Shown piece after piece: positions 63,446 to 64,000 of a DNA stretch of 64,000 nucleotides. The notes below the pieces were generated by a model. The model had not been told where the DNA came from. It worked only from the letters and a program-made list of their open reading frames with translations, and searched no databases. Each line of letters starts with the position of its first letter. Position 1 is the stretch's first letter. The position numbers were made by a program, and so were the translations under genes. This DNA is from Flavobacteria bacterium MS024-2A (GTDB lineage: Bacteria; Bacteroidota; Bacteroidia; Flavobacteriales; Flavobacteriaceae): the NCBI GenBank assembly GCA_905182305.1, contig CAJJBB010000010.1, positions 1 through 64,000 on the forward strand. Reading direction: 5' to 3'.

Positions 63446-64000
63446 TTGCCTATTCTTTATGAAGATTGGAATTCTAAAATTAACGTAATCTCAAGAAAAG
63501 ACATCGATTTTTTTTATGAACGGCATCTATTGCATTCTCTAGGAATTGCTAAAGTGCTACAATTTTTACCAAACGCTAAAATTTTGGATGTTGGAACTGG
63601 TGGTGGTTTTCCAGGAGTTCCATTGGCTATTTTGTTTCCACAAACTCATTTTTTTCTTATCGACAGTATTGGGAAAAAGATAAAAGTAGTGGAGGAGGTT
63701 GCAGCAGCTTTAGACATAAAAAACATTTCAGTTTCAAAAATAAGAGCAGAAAATTTTAACGAAAAAGTTGATTTTGTGGTAAGTCGAGCAGTAACAAAAA
63801 TGGATGTTTTTGTTCCTTGGGTCAAAAAAAATATCCGCTCCACTCACAAGCACTCTATTAAAAATGGAATATTATATTTAAAGGGTGGAGATCTTACTCA
63901 AGAGCTTTTGAAATTTCCAAAAGCACGGCAGTTTGATTTAGCTCAACATTTTAACGATGCTTTTTTTGAAATGAAAAAGGTGGTCTATGTTCCTTTGTAA
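63446..64000 (+). CDS. rsmG: 16S rRNA (guanine-527-N7) methyltransferase
   Basis: The frame from TTG 63446 gives 184 residues. The SAM-binding motif ILDVGTGGGFPGVPLAI is near residue 49, followed by LIDSIGKKIKVVEEV and the conserved VSRAVTKMDVF; DWNSKINVISRKDIDFF is typical of the N-terminal domain. Flavobacterial RsmG is usually near 205-210 residues, and the missing 20 or so are found upstream in another frame (63384-63410). No ATG exists at a suitable place. The stop TAA is the last codon of the window. The enzyme makes the m7G whose loss gives low-level streptomycin resistance in several bacteria. Confidence 0.9.
   Translation: MPILYEDWNSKINVISRKDIDFFYERHLLHSLGIAKVLQFLPNAKILDVGTGGGFPGVPLAILFPQTHFFLIDSIGKKIKVVEEVAAALDIKNISVSKIRAENFNEKVDFVVSRAVTKMDVFVPWVKKNIRSTHKHSIKNGILYLKGGDLTQELLKFPKARQFDLAQHFNDAFFEMKKVVYVPL

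Noticed and set aside
1-64000. Search for CRISPR arrays, insertion sequences, phage genes, toxin-antitoxin pairs and restriction or defence genes
   Set aside because: No repeated spacers, transposase, integrase or known defence families were seen; gene content is core-like throughout.

Overview
The window looks like chromosome of a marine-type member of the Flavobacteriaceae (Bacteroidota). The evidence is the strongly AT-rich sequence, a gliding-motility ATPase of the GldA type, a methionine synthase split into two genes, a prephenate dehydratase/aminotransferase/prephenate dehydrogenase/DAHP synthase-chorismate mutase operon, a NhaD antiporter, a membrane pyrophosphatase, and promoters of the Bacteroidota form TTG-N18-21-TAnnTTTG. 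There are about 60 protein genes and two tRNA genes (Val-UAC, Leu-UAG). I see no rRNA, insertion sequence, prophage or CRISPR array. Almost all of it is ordinary core metabolism; the most interesting features are in the RNA leaders and in a few small or unusual genes.

Layout. 1-8.6 kb (minus strand): a cut-off membrane protein, a DUF5916 outer-membrane-type protein, and glutamate synthase gltB-gltD. 8.8-14.5 kb (plus): anmK, nhaD, an ExbB/ExbD/TonB energy-transduction set and folC, followed by tRNA-Val with its own promoter and terminator. 14.6-15.2 kb is a gene-poor stretch holding a possible 27-residue membrane peptide and an imperfect direct repeat. 15.2-28.8 kb is a mosaic of short operons: Dabb protein; a Nif3-like protein with a coiled-coil protein; lpxK; a minus-strand run of small membrane protein, sigma factor, Nramp-like transporter and lipA; lipoprotein-ruvC-hemW; an M20 peptidase; tRNA-Leu; and a DUF885 protein followed by a tiny CDGSH iron-sulfur protein that length filters would miss. 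28.8-34 kb holds envelope functions: a secreted CotH-like protein, alkaline phosphatase, and a Stealth/glycosyltransferase/DegT-aminotransferase set. 34-42.3 kb is housekeeping (fabD, folA, thyA, bifunctional nuclease, pdhB, hppA, deoxynucleoside kinase).

42.4-52.3 kb is one methionine/SAM operon: metK, metY, metX, an OsmC-like gene, metZ, split metH and metF. It is headed by a promoter and a SAM-II (SAM-alpha) riboswitch. A 10-bp segment of the aptamer is perfectly complementary to the region before the metK start, and an 8-bp hairpin can close just before the start codon, so a two-state switch can be read from the sequence. 52.3-54 kb holds gldA and an EamA-family exporter on the other strand.

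54.3-58.4 kb is the Phe/Tyr operon. Ahead of it lies a complete ribosome-mediated attenuator: consensus promoter, a 22-codon leader peptide in which 9 of residues 5-15 are Phe or Tyr, a 9-bp antiterminator and a terminator with a U-tract ending 7 bases before pheA. This is the best regulatory find of the window. 58.4-64 kb carries two membrane proteins, a DEAD-box helicase, an aspartate-type aminotransferase, a front-end-type fatty acid desaturase and rsmG. The expected N-terminus of rsmG is in a different frame, joined at a perfect X-XXY-YYZ heptamer (TTTCCCT); this is either a programmed -1 frameshift or a lost base.
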